A stretch of 64,000 nucleotides of DNA from contig NZ_BRVP01000010.1 of NCBI RefSeq assembly GCF_027924145.1, positions 97,445 to 161,444 on the forward strand, given 5' to 3'. Shown here piece after piece: positions 26,560 through 35,973 of the stretch. Position 1 is the stretch's first letter. Every line of letters starts with the position of its first letter. The translations under genes were made by a program, and so were the position numbers. Below the pieces are notes generated by a model, which saw nothing but the letters and a program-made list of their open reading frames with translations, had not been told where the DNA came from and searched no databases. This stretch comes from Neptunitalea chrysea. Lineage in GTDB: Bacteria; Bacteroidota; Bacteroidia; Flavobacteriales; Flavobacteriaceae.

Positions 26560-26934
26560 AGCTTTAACTTATGGAAGGCAAATTTAATAATTTTTTTGTG
26601 TACACCTCCTTATACACAAACAATCTGTCTAAAATAGATTAATTTATAGCTGCTCCTAACTTGGATAGCTCGGTTTAAGTCAATCCCCATTCTACTATAA
26701 TATAAAGGCTTAAAAAAGAGCTCTTACAGTGAAGTCAAAAAAAGAATTTATAAGAATTGTGTTTTTAAACTTGGTTCATCCAATCTCAATTATCGAGTAA
26801 AGTCTTACTCATTAAAATATATATTTTCAAAGACAACTATATTAAATACCAATCTTATTAAAATCCTAAAGAAATAAACACATCCTAATTAAAAATAAAT
26901 TTTACAATAAGCTACATAACCACTTATAGTAATA
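26560..26934. other. 375-bp intergenic region
   Basis: Apart from the pheS promoter at its left end, I see no gene, no convincing terminator for the upstream SGNH gene and no repeat in this AT-rich stretch. Confidence 0.55.
26579..26586 (-). promoter_or_regulatory. -7 box of the pheS promoter
   Basis: The minus strand reads TAAATTTG, an exact TAnnTTTG match 19 bp before the pheS ATG. Confidence 0.55.
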
Positions 26935-27834
26935 TCAGGACTTTTTAAGTAAATCTATTATTTCTTGAGTAAAACGAGTTGCTCCCTGCTTATTCATATG
27001 CGTTCTGTCTTTAAAAAGTTCAACATGTTTCAAATAATATTCATCCTTTGAATAATCTAAAAACGGAACTTCAAATTCCTTACACATATCTCTACATAAT
27101 TCTAACGAGTATGATTTTTTGAATTCGTAGTAATTTGGAGAACAAACAACTACTATATCTATATCATTATCCTTTGACAATTTAAGAAACTCTTTAAATG
27201 ATTCTATTTTATTAGGATCAACCTCATAATATTCTTTAACAGGAATAGAATCAAGTGTACCTTTATACACCTTATTTATAGGGGAATATCCATTTAAATT
27301 CTTTTTACTATCCTTAGCAACATTTCCTTTCATTATAGTTAAAATCAAAGAATTGTATGGATAAATACTAGATATCAATTTATACCTTTCAAAATAGGAA
27401 CGCATTAATATAATATCCTCTAATTCAGGATGTGTATCATAATAAGGCAACAGAGTAGCTAACCTATCGTAATCACTTTGATCATATTCAAAAGTACCCG
27501 AAAAATCAAGAACTACCTTTTTAGGAGTATATCTAGCTAAAACCGACTTTAATGCAGCTGTTTGGTAAAAAATAAAATGCCCATCCAGCCCGGTATTATA
27601 AGTCGTCAACCCTAAAGAATCAGCTATCATATTAGCATCATAATGATGATGACCCCTTGAAGTTCCAAAAATTAAAACATCTTCATTTGTTTCTTCTAAT
27701 GTATATGTTATATGCCCTAGATGTGAAGACTTCTTAGTCTTTCTATAAAAATATTCCAGTCCAGTTCCAATCAAAAAATCACATATAAAAATAGCAACTA
27801 AACCTATAAAAATTGTAATCAAGTACTTTTTCAT
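26935..27834 (-). CDS. SGNH-type protein, partner of the MBOAT acyltransferase
   Basis: The 299-residue protein has one N-terminal membrane anchor (residues 4-26) and an extracytoplasmic SGNH/DltD-like domain. Block I is DVLIFGTSRGHHHYD with the likely nucleophile Ser59, and the C-terminal KDRTHMNKQGA supplies the Asp276-x-x-His279 pair. In alginate- and D-alanine-type systems such a protein takes an acyl group passed through the membrane by an MBOAT and places it on an envelope polymer. The gene follows the MBOAT gene by 9 bp, strongly supporting a two-protein O-acylation unit. The acceptor is unknown. Confidence 0.8.
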   Translation of the reverse strand: MKKYLITIFIGLVAIFICDFLIGTGLEYFYRKTKKSSHLGHITYTLEETNEDVLIFGTSRGHHHYDANMIADSLGLTTYNTGLDGHFIFYQTAALKSVLARYTPKKVVLDFSGTFEYDQSDYDRLATLLPYYDTHPELEDIILMRSYFERYKLISSIYPYNSLILTIMKGNVAKDSKKNLNGYSPINKVYKGTLDSIPVKEYYEVDPNKIESFKEFLKLSKDNDIDIVVVCSPNYYEFKKSYSLELCRDMCKEFEVPFLDYSKDEYYLKHVELFKDRTHMNKQGATRFTQEIIDLLKKS

Positions 27835-27843
27835 ATCACCTAT

Positions 27844-29247
27844 CTAAAATTGAAAATATATAAATTGTCCTCCATCAAACACCCCTATTAATAAGATAAG
27901 CATCACCAAACCCAAATACCATGCACCTTTTGCTATTTTCTTAGGTTTTAGACGCTGTTCAAGTAAAAACTCATCATAAGTGTCTTTACCAAGTAAAACC
28001 ACTAATCCAATTATAGCAAAAACAAATCCTTTCTCATCACCCATAAAAAATTTCCCAGGCGCGGTAAATGTTCTGCTAATCGCAGTAATAGCATCTGACA
28101 TACTATTGGCTCTAAAAAAAATCCATGAGAAACATATGAGCACAAAATTGGTCGAAATATTAAAAAGATAAACAAAAACATTTTTAACGTTCTTACTAGG
28201 TTTGATGTTTAAAATACTATAAACAATTTGATAAATACCATTAACACCTCCCCATATAACAAACGTCCAGTTAGCACCATGCCATAACCCACTCACCAAA
28301 AATGTGATAAATAAATTGTAATACTTTCTTGTTTTAGAAACTCTGTTACCTCCTAAAGGAATATACACATAATCTTTAAACCAAGTAGATAATGATATAT
28401 GCCAACGTCTCCAAAATTCAACTGGAGTTTGCGCAAAATAAGGCCTTTTAAAGTTGGTCATAAGATCAAATCCCATAATTTTTGCACATCCAATAGCAAT
28501 GCTAGAATATCCTCCAAAATCACAATAAATTTGAAAAGCAAAAAATATAGTCCCTACTATAATAGTTATCGCACTATGACCTCCTATATTTGAATATATA
28601 GTATCTGTGTAAACAGCCATCCTATCAGCTACCACAACTTTCATAAAATATCCCCAAATAATAAGTTTAGTACCATCAATCGCCATTCGGTAATCAAACT
28701 TTATTTCCTTTCTAAATTGCGGCAATAAATTCGTAGCTCGTTCAATAGGCCCTGCTACCAATTGCGGGAAAAAGGACACAAAAAGAGCATACTTACCAAA
28801 ATGCGTTTCGTGTTTAAGCTCTTTTCTATACACATCTATCGTATAACCCACTGCCTGAAAAGTATAGAAAGATATACCAACAGGCAATAAGAGCTTAAAC
28901 TCAGGGAAATGGACTCTAACTCCGGCACTATCTAATACATTAAACACCGACTCAGTAATAAAGTTATAATACTTGAAAACAAATAAAATCCCAAAGTTTA
29001 TAATAACGCTAGATACTAAATATAACTTTCTCTTCTTTTGTTCAGTCTCCTTATCAATTTGATTTGCGCACACATAAGTTACTACTGTTGAAAAAAATAT
29101 GAGAAGGGCATAAATAGGCTCCCAATTCATGTAAAAATAGTAACTGGCTAAAAGTAAAAATGGCCACCTCCACTTATGAGGTAAAAGATAATAAACCGCA
29201 CAAACAATCGGAAAAAAAAGCAGGTAACTAAAGGAGTTAAACAACAT
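27844..29247 (-). CDS. MBOAT family O-acyltransferase (AlgI-like)
   Basis: The 467-residue protein is a multi-pass membrane protein of AlgI/DltB type, with about ten helices. It shows VGISFYTFQAVGYTIDVYR, FFPQLVAGPIERA, and the FWRRWHISLSTWFKDYVYIPLGGNR block, and the invariant catalytic histidine in LVSGLWHGANWTFVIWGG (about residue 321). It would pass acetyl groups from cytoplasmic acetyl-CoA across the membrane. No polysaccharide synthesis genes are close by, so its acceptor polymer cannot be inferred from context. It is first in a two-gene operon with the SGNH protein. Confidence 0.92.
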   Translation of the reverse strand: MLFNSFSYLLFFPIVCAVYYLLPHKWRWPFLLLASYYFYMNWEPIYALLIFFSTVVTYVCANQIDKETEQKKRKLYLVSSVIINFGILFVFKYYNFITESVFNVLDSAGVRVHFPEFKLLLPVGISFYTFQAVGYTIDVYRKELKHETHFGKYALFVSFFPQLVAGPIERATNLLPQFRKEIKFDYRMAIDGTKLIIWGYFMKVVVADRMAVYTDTIYSNIGGHSAITIIVGTIFFAFQIYCDFGGYSSIAIGCAKIMGFDLMTNFKRPYFAQTPVEFWRRWHISLSTWFKDYVYIPLGGNRVSKTRKYYNLFITFLVSGLWHGANWTFVIWGGVNGIYQIVYSILNIKPSKNVKNVFVYLFNISTNFVLICFSWIFFRANSMSDAITAISRTFTAPGKFFMGDEKGFVFAIIGLVVLLGKDTYDEFLLEQRLKPKKIAKGAWYLGLVMLILLIGVFDGGQFIYFQF

Positions 29248-29284
29248 AAGATATCAGAATAGGTTGACTAGAATGGTTCCTGAA

Positions 29285-29292
29285 CAAATATA
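29285..29292 (-). promoter_or_regulatory. -7 box of the MBOAT-SGNH operon
   Basis: The minus strand reads TATATTTG, matching TAnnTTTG, 37 bp before the MBOAT start. Confidence 0.5.
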
Positions 29293-29535
29293 AATGAAAA
29301 AACATTAAATAAACACAATACATTTTAAATTTAGGAATTCCCTATATTCTACTAATATATTTTAACAAATACACAGCTACAAACTCACCCCATCTCCCAT
29401 CTTATTTCAAATAATAGACTAATAACGTAGCCTCTTTTTAAATATATATTATCATTACTTTATTAAAACGATATTTTAAAAGCAGCAAACTTTTTAAATG
29501 TAAATTGCATCCAAATTCTATTTTTAAGTCAACCT

Positions 29536-30363
29536 ATGAAAAAAATTCTATTGATATTATGCCTAACCATCACGGGTATAATTACTGGTCAAACAACCCA
29601 AATCATGACCTACAATATACGATACGGGAACGAAACAGACGGTGAAAACGCATGGAGCAAACGCAAAGAAGCGTTAGTAGATTTAATAAATTATTACCAT
29701 CCTGAGGTATTTGGCACCCAGGAAGGGCTACAATACCAATTAGATTATATAGCACAACACAGTACTTATAAATATATTGGCGTTGGACGAGATGATGGAA
29801 AAATAGGCGGTGAATACGCTGCCATTTTTTACGATACTACGAAAGTAGAAGTTTTAAAATCTAATACATTTTGGCTATCTCCAACTCCCGAAAAACCAAG
29901 TAAAGGTTGGGATGCTGCTTTAAACCGTATTTGTACCTATGGTTTGTTTAAAAATAAGAAAACCAACAAGCAATTTTATGTGTTTAATGCCCATTTTGAC
30001 CATGTTGGAGTACAAGCAAGAGCTGAAGCCGCTAAACTGATGTTGAAGAAACTAAAGGAATTTAATAAAAATAATGTACCCGCTTTTGTAACAGGAGATT
30101 TTAACTTAACACCTGAAACTATGCCTATACAAATATTTAGTAAGGAATTGCACGACAGCTATACCCATTGCACCACAAAACCATACGGCCCAGTTGGTAC
30201 ATGGAATGGATACAACTTCATGAAGCAACCTGTAAATAGAATTGATTATGTGTTTACAACCTCAAATATGAAGGTTATAAACTATAGAGTAATTGCAGAT
30301 TTTTATAATTTTAAATATCCTAGCGATCACTTACCGGTACTTATTACAGCCCTTCAGGAATAA
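29536..30363 (+). CDS. Exported endonuclease/exonuclease/phosphatase family protein
   Basis: The 275-residue protein carries a signal peptide (MKKILLILCLTITGIITGQ) and the EEP fold: IMTYNIRYGN, PEVFGTQEGLQYQLDYIA (metal-binding Glu), FNAHFDHVGVQARAEAAKLM, VTGDFNLTPE and the closing YPSDHLPVLI with the catalytic Asp-His pair. The family includes nucleases, sphingomyelinases and inositol or sugar phosphatases. The export signal argues against DNA repair and for an extracytoplasmic phosphodiesterase or phosphatase; the substrate is open. Its 3' end overlaps the convergent gene by 20 bp. Confidence 0.9.
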   Translation: MKKILLILCLTITGIITGQTTQIMTYNIRYGNETDGENAWSKRKEALVDLINYYHPEVFGTQEGLQYQLDYIAQHSTYKYIGVGRDDGKIGGEYAAIFYDTTKVEVLKSNTFWLSPTPEKPSKGWDAALNRICTYGLFKNKKTNKQFYVFNAHFDHVGVQARAEAAKLMLKKLKEFNKNNVPAFVTGDFNLTPETMPIQIFSKELHDSYTHCTTKPYGPVGTWNGYNFMKQPVNRIDYVFTTSNMKVINYRVIADFYNFKYPSDHLPVLITALQE

Positions 30364-30709
30364 ACTCTTTTTCAATAAAATACTGAACAATAGCCTCTTT
30401 CATAAGAACCGATTGCTCGCCTGCCTTTAAAGTAGGTAGTTCCTCTTTTATCTTATAATGAGGCCAACCTTCTTGGTCTACATAGTCAAACTCATAATAT
30501 CCGTAAGGTTCTAATAACCTGCATATAGCAATATGCATTAAATTTACCTTATCGTCTTTCTTAAATTTTCTTTGCATTTGCCCTAACTCCTGAACTCCTA
30601 TTAAATAAATAACAGAGTCTAATTCTAATTCTTCACCGTCTGCAAACTTTGCAGACAATGTTGTAACTATATAATTCCAATGCTTTTTAAGCTGTTCGTC
30701 TCTTGCCAT
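30344..30709 (-). CDS. Conserved cytoplasmic protein of unknown function
   Basis: The 121-residue protein has no signal peptide and is mixed alpha/beta: KKHWNYIVTTLSAKFADGEELELDSVIYLIGVQELGQMQRKFKKDDKVNLMHIAICRLLEPYGYYEFDYVDQEGWPHYKIKEELP. The well-formed N-terminal helices and the invariant-looking GYYEFDYVDQEGWPHY stretch suggest a conserved Bacteroidota family, but I cannot assign a role. A TACCTTTG -7 box lies at 30730-30737, and it is divergent from the CvpA gene. The last 20 bp overlap the end of the EEP gene. Confidence 0.85.
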   Translation of the reverse strand: MARDEQLKKHWNYIVTTLSAKFADGEELELDSVIYLIGVQELGQMQRKFKKDDKVNLMHIAICRLLEPYGYYEFDYVDQEGWPHYKIKEELPTLKAGEQSVLMKEAIVQYFIEKEFIPEGL

Positions 30710-30729
30710 TACTCATATTTTTGCAAATG

Positions 30730-30737
30730 CAAAGGTA
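30730..30737 (-). promoter_or_regulatory. -7 box of the 30344-30709 gene
   Basis: The minus strand reads TACCTTTG, matching TAnnTTTG, 20 bp before the start codon. Confidence 0.6.
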
Positions 30738-30758
30738 CAAATAGTAAAACGGAAAGTT

Positions 30759-30766
30759 TATATTTG
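30759..30766 (+). promoter_or_regulatory. -7 box of the CvpA-family gene
   Basis: TATATTTG matches TAnnTTTG 14 bp before the ATG at 30781. It is back-to-back with the divergent -7 box at 30730-30737, so the two promoters overlap. Confidence 0.6.
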
Positions 30767-30780
30767 TTAAAATTTATCTG

Positions 30781-31302
30781 ATGAACTATTTAGATATCGT
30801 ATTGGGATCGTTACTCTTATTTGGTCTTGTACGTGGTTTTATGAAAGGGTTATTATTGGAAGTAGCCACATTTATTGCCTTTGTATTAGGTATATACGCT
30901 GCTATTCATTTTTCATTTTATGTAAGTGATTATTTAGCTACTGTTGTAGATTGGGAGCAAAACACCCTTAATTTACTATCCTTTGCGATTACCTTTCTAA
31001 GTGTTGTGGTCATTATCTATTTATTAGGACGACTTTTAACCAAAGCAGCCGATGCTGCTACATTGGGATTAACAAATAAATTTCTTGGCGCTATTTTCGG
31101 TTTTTTAAAAATAGGGCTGATTTTAAGTGCCATCCTGCTCTTTTTTAATGCAACCAACAACCTTGTTCGGTTTGTAGATGAAAAGACTTTAGAGGAATCT
31201 ATACTTTATAAACCTTTAAATAGTGCCGGCAGATTTATATTTCTAAAAGTAATAGAAAGCGGTATTACTCCCCAAGAGATAGAAAAGCTTAACATACAAT
31301 AA
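30781..31302 (+). CDS. CvpA family membrane protein
   Basis: The 173-residue protein begins MNYLDIVLGSLLLFGLVRGFMKGLLLEVATF, the CvpA/colicin V production family signature, and has four hydrophobic helices (about residues 3-22, 27-50, 63-85, 103-123) plus a soluble C-terminal tail. The family is required for colicin V export and envelope stress tolerance in some enteric bacteria; the molecular function is not established. It is a single-gene unit. Confidence 0.9.
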   Translation: MNYLDIVLGSLLLFGLVRGFMKGLLLEVATFIAFVLGIYAAIHFSFYVSDYLATVVDWEQNTLNLLSFAITFLSVVVIIYLLGRLLTKAADAATLGLTNKFLGAIFGFLKIGLILSAILLFFNATNNLVRFVDEKTLEESILYKPLNSAGRFIFLKVIESGITPQEIEKLNIQ

Positions 31303-31303
31303 G

Positions 31304-31328
31304 CCACCCCTCATTACATAAGGGATGG
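31304..31328 (+). terminator. Weak terminator-like hairpin after the CvpA gene
   Basis: GCCACCCCT and AGGGATGGC arms pair with one mismatch just after the CvpA stop, but the following T-tract is poor. Confidence 0.4.
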
Positions 31329-31363
31329 CCTATTAACAAACACAATAATTGATATGTTAACTA

Positions 31364-32941
31364 TTAATGACTGGACGATGACACCATATCAAAAAATGAC
31401 AAATAGCTCTCCGGATTTTCAATAACCCCTCGTTCAGATATCAATTTTACTTGAATATTTCTTGCCTTAGCCTTATCTGAAAACTCTTCTAGTACCTCAA
31501 CAATATCATAATCAAGATATTTTGTTTTACTTACATCTAATTCTAAATTCGAATCTTCAGGGATACTCTCTAGTTCTCGTAAAATAGCACCCTTATTAAA
31601 AAAGGTAACTTCTTCAGCCAATGTCATGGTAAAATGATGGTGATCTGCACTTTCTTTTTTGTGTAGGAAATGAGAATTTTTGTAGCTCTTATACAATACA
31701 ATCAACACACCCGCTGCCAGTCCAAAACCAATACCCCATAATAAATCTTTAAATACAATAAGTATTACCGTTATAATAAATGGTATAAACTGTTTTTTAC
31801 CAGACTTCCACATTTTAACAAACATTGCAGGTTTGGCTAACTTATACCCCACAATAAATAAAATAGCTGCTAGTACAGCATTAGGTATCATGTTTAATAA
31901 TCGCGGAATTAATAGTACCGAAAGAAGTAATAAAACCCCATGAATTATGGTAGATAACTTAGACTTAGCATTGGATTGAATATTTGCCGAACTTCTCACA
32001 ATTACCTGTGTTACTGGTAATCCTCCAATTAGTCCAGATACAATATTTCCGGCACCTTGAGCCAGCAATTCTCTATTTGTAGGAGTAACCCTTTTTTCAG
32101 GATCTATTTTATCGGTAGCCTCAACACTCAACAGCGTTTCTAAACTAGCTACAATAGCCATGGTAAATGCTACTACATAAACTTCTGTATTCCCTAAAGC
32201 TGTAAAATCAGGAAACGTAAATTGCCCTAAAAATGAATCAATTCCATCAGGCACAGGAACATTTACTAAATGCTCACTTTCTAAGGTAAGCAACGAATGA
32301 TCTTTAAAAAGTATATAGTATAGAATACCTATAACAACTACTACAAAAGGTCCCTGTATCAACTGAAATACTTTAGATTTCTTGGTAAGCACCATATTCC
32401 AAAATATAAGAATCGCCAAACCAATGATTCCTATAAGCGTAGCTCCGGGTGAAATGTGATTAATGGAAGTAATAATTTCTGTAAAGGTATTTTCTCCATC
32501 CATCTGTATAAAACCCCAATCTCCTTCTGGGTCTTTATCGTACCCAAAAAAATGTGGAATTTCTTTTAGTATTATAATAATCCCAATTCCGGTAAGCATT
32601 CCTTTAATTACTGAAGAGGGAAAATAATACCCAATAACACCTGCTTTCAAAAAACCTAAAATCAACTGAATAATACCAGCCAAAACCACTGCTACTAAAA
32701 ATTGCTCATAACCTAAAACTTTAATTGCCCCTAAAACTATTGCCGCTAATCCGGCAGCAGGCCCACTAACACCCAAAGAAGACCCACTAAGGCTTCCTAC
32801 CACAATACCACCTACTATACCGGCTATTAATCCGGTAAAAGGGTCTGCTTCACTAACCTGAGCTATTCCTAAACACAGAGGTAAGGCTACAAAAAATACA
32901 ATAATACTTGCCGGAATATCATTCCGTAATGTTTTAAACAT
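31364..32941 (-). CDS. SulP family anion transporter
   Basis: The 525-residue protein has 10-14 hydrophobic segments and starts ASIIVFFVALPLCLGIAQVSEADPFTGLIAGIVGGIVVGSLSGSSLGVSGPAAG, the SulP/SLC26 signature. The core continues with LIGGLPVTQVIVRSSANIQSNAKSK, also characteristic. A STAS domain follows from about residue 430 (SNLELDVSKTKYLDYDIVEVLEEFSDKAKARNIQVKLIS). SulP proteins move sulfate or bicarbonate, usually with sodium or protons. No sulfate-assimilation or carbonic anhydrase gene is nearby to decide the substrate. Confidence 0.93.
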   Translation of the reverse strand: MFKTLRNDIPASIIVFFVALPLCLGIAQVSEADPFTGLIAGIVGGIVVGSLSGSSLGVSGPAAGLAAIVLGAIKVLGYEQFLVAVVLAGIIQLILGFLKAGVIGYYFPSSVIKGMLTGIGIIIILKEIPHFFGYDKDPEGDWGFIQMDGENTFTEIITSINHISPGATLIGIIGLAILIFWNMVLTKKSKVFQLIQGPFVVVVIGILYYILFKDHSLLTLESEHLVNVPVPDGIDSFLGQFTFPDFTALGNTEVYVVAFTMAIVASLETLLSVEATDKIDPEKRVTPTNRELLAQGAGNIVSGLIGGLPVTQVIVRSSANIQSNAKSKLSTIIHGVLLLLSVLLIPRLLNMIPNAVLAAILFIVGYKLAKPAMFVKMWKSGKKQFIPFIITVILIVFKDLLWGIGFGLAAGVLIVLYKSYKNSHFLHKKESADHHHFTMTLAEEVTFFNKGAILRELESIPEDSNLELDVSKTKYLDYDIVEVLEEFSDKAKARNIQVKLISERGVIENPESYLSFFDMVSSSSH

Positions 32942-33011
32942 GATATATAGAATTTAGTATAATAAACAAAAAAGATATCCTCTATAGTAAGAGGTATTAT
33001 TTCTAGATGTA

Positions 33012-33344
33012 TTATACTAATTCGGGTGGTTGGAGATCTTCAGACATTGGACGAAGATTATATGTAGCAACTAAATAATAAAAAACACCTCCATTTTCTT
33101 CAGAAAAAAAGGATATATACTGCGGAACTAGTAAAGGCGGCAAATCGACATTTTTAAATATATCTCCACAATCTTCTGGTGCCTCTTTTTCTTCACCCGA
33201 TAAATCATAGGTACATACATGCTTTTTACCTTCCTGAATCATAGCTACCAAAGAAGGTACTGTGAGAAAAGAAAATACTATAAAGACAACAAAAAAGACA
33301 CATCCCTTTTTAAACACTTTTCTTTTATTGAGAAAATTCAACAA
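33012..33344 (-). CDS. Small single-pass membrane protein, unknown
   Basis: The 110-residue protein has a basic start (MLNFLNKRKVFKKG), one hydrophobic helix at about residues 15-35 and a short acidic extracytoplasmic tail with two cysteines (HVCTYDLSGEEKEAPEDCGD) that could form a disulfide. No family is recognised. It lies 70 bp upstream of the SulP gene on the same strand and 63 bp downstream of batE, so it could belong to either transcription unit. Confidence 0.6.
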   Translation of the reverse strand: MLNFLNKRKVFKKGCVFFVVFIVFSFLTVPSLVAMIQEGKKHVCTYDLSGEEKEAPEDCGDIFKNVDLPPLLVPQYISFFSEENGGVFYYLVATYNLRPMSEDLQPPELV

Positions 33345-33407
33345 ACAAAAACTTCATAATAAATGTAGCCTAAAATCTGGGTTTCACCTAATCGAATATA
33401 TAAAAAC

Positions 33408-34166
33408 TTATAACTTCTTAATATCCTCTGTTCGTAACCAGCCTACTTTTCCGTCTTCCAATTTAATTTCTTTCCAAGCATTTAGGCTATCAGTGATTTT
33501 AACTTTGGTACCTTCATGCAATACAAAAATGGTACTCGCCCCCTCATTTGGCTCACTGGTTACCTCTACTTCTGGCGTATATATAATAGCATACTTGCTA
33601 TTGTTGGCTTTTACATATTGTAAGTGAGCAAAATATACCGTAGCAATAGCCCCAAATAACATTACAAATCCTAACACAAAAAACAATCGTTTTCTCCAAC
33701 TTGTATATGCTAAAAAGTATGCTGTTATTAAAATTACAAATAAAAATACACACACTACAGCACTCACTGCCCACTCATCAAACGTATATATTCCTACCGT
33801 ATTTATTTTAAATTTTTGCCACCCCGTTAAAGGTAATGACTCTATAGCATCTACTGTCATGTTACGAGCAAAAGCAATATTATTATTAATATCTTCATCA
33901 TCGGGTGATAGCTGTAATGCTTTTTCGTAATAATAAATACTTGGGCCAATATGACTTAATTTATAATGGGCATTTGCCAAATTATAGTACAACGCTGCCG
34001 AGTGTTCTCCGCTCTTTAAAATAGTCTCATAAGCTGTAATAGCCTCCTCATACTTACCGGAGTTATACAGGTTTGTTGCCTCTTTAAATAGCTCATCATT
34101 CTTTTGTGCAAACCCAAAAGAACCAATTAAAAGCACTAAAATAAATACAAGTTTTCTCATTTTCAT
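33408..34166 (-). CDS. batE: BatE: TPR protein with C-terminal SH3-like domain
   Basis: The 252-residue protein has a signal peptide (to about residue 20, FGFAQ), two TPR units (LFKEATNLYNSGKYEEAITAYETILKSGEHSAALYYNLANAHYKLSHIGPSIYYYEKALQL), two membrane helices (about 132-175) and a C-terminal bacterial SH3 domain (EVEVTSEPNEGASTIFVLHEGTKVKI...GWLRTEDI). This matches BatE of the Bacteroides aerotolerance operon. It is the last gene of the bat cluster, 5 bp after batD. The role is envelope-associated; the exact function is unknown. Confidence 0.88.
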   Translation of the reverse strand: MKMRKLVFILVLLIGSFGFAQKNDELFKEATNLYNSGKYEEAITAYETILKSGEHSAALYYNLANAHYKLSHIGPSIYYYEKALQLSPDDEDINNNIAFARNMTVDAIESLPLTGWQKFKINTVGIYTFDEWAVSAVVCVFLFVILITAYFLAYTSWRKRLFFVLGFVMLFGAIATVYFAHLQYVKANNSKYAIIYTPEVEVTSEPNEGASTIFVLHEGTKVKITDSLNAWKEIKLEDGKVGWLRTEDIKKL

Positions 34167-34171
34167 TGCCT

Positions 34172-35944
34172 TTAAATTTGTTTATCTATTTTAGTTATTA
34201 TGGTAGCCGCATTATCATAATCGTGCTGCATGGTTACATCTGATGCAGGTGAATATCTGGCAAACTCACAGCTCTTCAGCAAGCCTACAAAACCTTCTAT
34301 TGTTTCATTCTCAACACCTTTATCTGCTAATAAATCAGCTATTTTTTCTTTACTAAATTCAGATGTTTCAATATGCAACTTAGCCTTTAGATAATTGTGT
34401 AGTGCCTTTTCCATAGCTATGTAAAAAGCTTCTTTTTGACCTAAAGTTTTACGTGCAGCAGATAAGTATTTCTTAGCTAATTTATTTGCTTTTCTAATCT
34501 TATCTCCCTGAACATCGGCTAAAAATGCTTCTCTCTTATTTTTGGTAATAATTGCAATTGGAATTACCAACAACGGTAAGGTTAGTAATAAGTAAAACCA
34601 TAAAGACTTATAGAAATATGTTTTGCTAATTGGTACTAAATCAGGTGTTGTTTTTATAAATCTAAAATCGCTACCCTGAGCTACTACCATTTGCTTACCC
34701 GGTGCATTATTTACAGGTGGCACTGTAGCTGCATTATTTACAGGCCCATCAGTTACATTAATTTCTCGCTCTCCCGATGCTACTGTTTTGTACGTACCGG
34801 TTTTAGGATCGAAATACGAAAACGCTACAGTCGGTATCGGATATTTACCTTTATATCTAGAAACAATTGTGTAGTTATCTGAAATACTTCCCTGCATTCC
34901 AGACATTCTAATATCAACATCCTCCTTATGTTCTGGATCGTATGTTTCTAAAGCGCTAGGCGTTGTTAGCTTAGGCAAGCTAAACAATTTTAAATTTCCT
35001 TTCCCTGACACTTTTAATTCTGCATTCAGAGCCTCAGAGGCCTTTAACGAATCTCTTGAGATGGTTACATTAAAATTAAATTGTCCTACAGCACCTGTAA
35101 AACTCTCAGGTTTTCCCTCTTCAGGTAAGGCTTTCACATTAATAGTTCGTGCTCCAGTAGATACGGTTTTATGATCGGTAACCATGACTCTTTGCCCAAA
35201 GAAATTACGCTTGTTAGAAGGTAATTCCACAGACACATCAATCACTAATGGTTCCAATTCTAATTTTCCTGACTGTTGCGGATACAATAATTCTTTCTTA
35301 AGTACCAACATTCTATAACGTTGCCCTTTATACATGGTACTCTCAAATTGTAATCCGTTTAGTTTTATATCCTGACTCCAAAAGTTGCTATACTTAGGAT
35401 CATCTAATACATCAAAATTGCTAATACCAATAGAAGTGGCTACATATAGCTTATATACCACGCTTATACCCTCATTCACATATGGGCTCGTATCTGATAC
35501 ATCAGCTACCAAAATCAACTTATCACTTATATCCTGATCTATAGGCGTTATAGCATTCGGATCATCTACAGCTTCTGTAACCTCAATTTCAACGGGAGCC
35601 GTTTTATACACAGTACCATCTACCTCTATAGTAGCCTGACCTATAGTTAACTTCCCTTTACCCATTGGTTGTAAAATAAATGAATAACTTCTGGAAAAAG
35701 AACGCACTCCATTAATCCAATTAGTACTTACCTGTTGAGCAGGACCAGATATTAATCTAAATCCTTTAAAATCGGGTCTTGTAAAATTATCCCCATCCTT
35801 ATTCTCTATTTTAAACTCAACACGAAGTCGCTGGTTAATTCCAAGTTTCTTTTTACTAACCAAAGCCGTAAAAGACACTTCACCATCTTGAGCATGCCCA
35901 AAACTTATAAAAAATAGTATAATGAGTGTTACTAATTTTTTCAT
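34172..35944 (-). CDS. batD: BatD: exported Ig-like protein with membrane anchor
   Basis: I use the ATG at 35944 (MKKLVTLIILFFISFGHAQ), giving 590 residues. The signal peptide is followed by repeated Ig-like domains of the BatD family, with typical SFTALVSKKKLGINQRLRVEFKIENKDG and YVNEGISVVYKLYV segments. A transmembrane helix lies at about residues 440-465 (FYLLLTLPLLVIPIAIITKN), leaving a helical cytoplasmic tail (KALHNYLKAKLHIETSEFSKEKIADLLADKG). It probably assembles with BatA/BatB at the inner membrane facing the periplasm. It starts 29 bp after batC. Confidence 0.9.
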   Translation of the reverse strand: MKKLVTLIILFFISFGHAQDGEVSFTALVSKKKLGINQRLRVEFKIENKDGDNFTRPDFKGFRLISGPAQQVSTNWINGVRSFSRSYSFILQPMGKGKLTIGQATIEVDGTVYKTAPVEIEVTEAVDDPNAITPIDQDISDKLILVADVSDTSPYVNEGISVVYKLYVATSIGISNFDVLDDPKYSNFWSQDIKLNGLQFESTMYKGQRYRMLVLKKELLYPQQSGKLELEPLVIDVSVELPSNKRNFFGQRVMVTDHKTVSTGARTINVKALPEEGKPESFTGAVGQFNFNVTISRDSLKASEALNAELKVSGKGNLKLFSLPKLTTPSALETYDPEHKEDVDIRMSGMQGSISDNYTIVSRYKGKYPIPTVAFSYFDPKTGTYKTVASGEREINVTDGPVNNAATVPPVNNAPGKQMVVAQGSDFRFIKTTPDLVPISKTYFYKSLWFYLLLTLPLLVIPIAIITKNKREAFLADVQGDKIRKANKLAKKYLSAARKTLGQKEAFYIAMEKALHNYLKAKLHIETSEFSKEKIADLLADKGVENETIEGFVGLLKSCEFARYSPASDVTMQHDYDNAATIITKIDKQI

Positions 35945-35973
35945 CTTTTTATATAAACGTATATCGTTAATGG

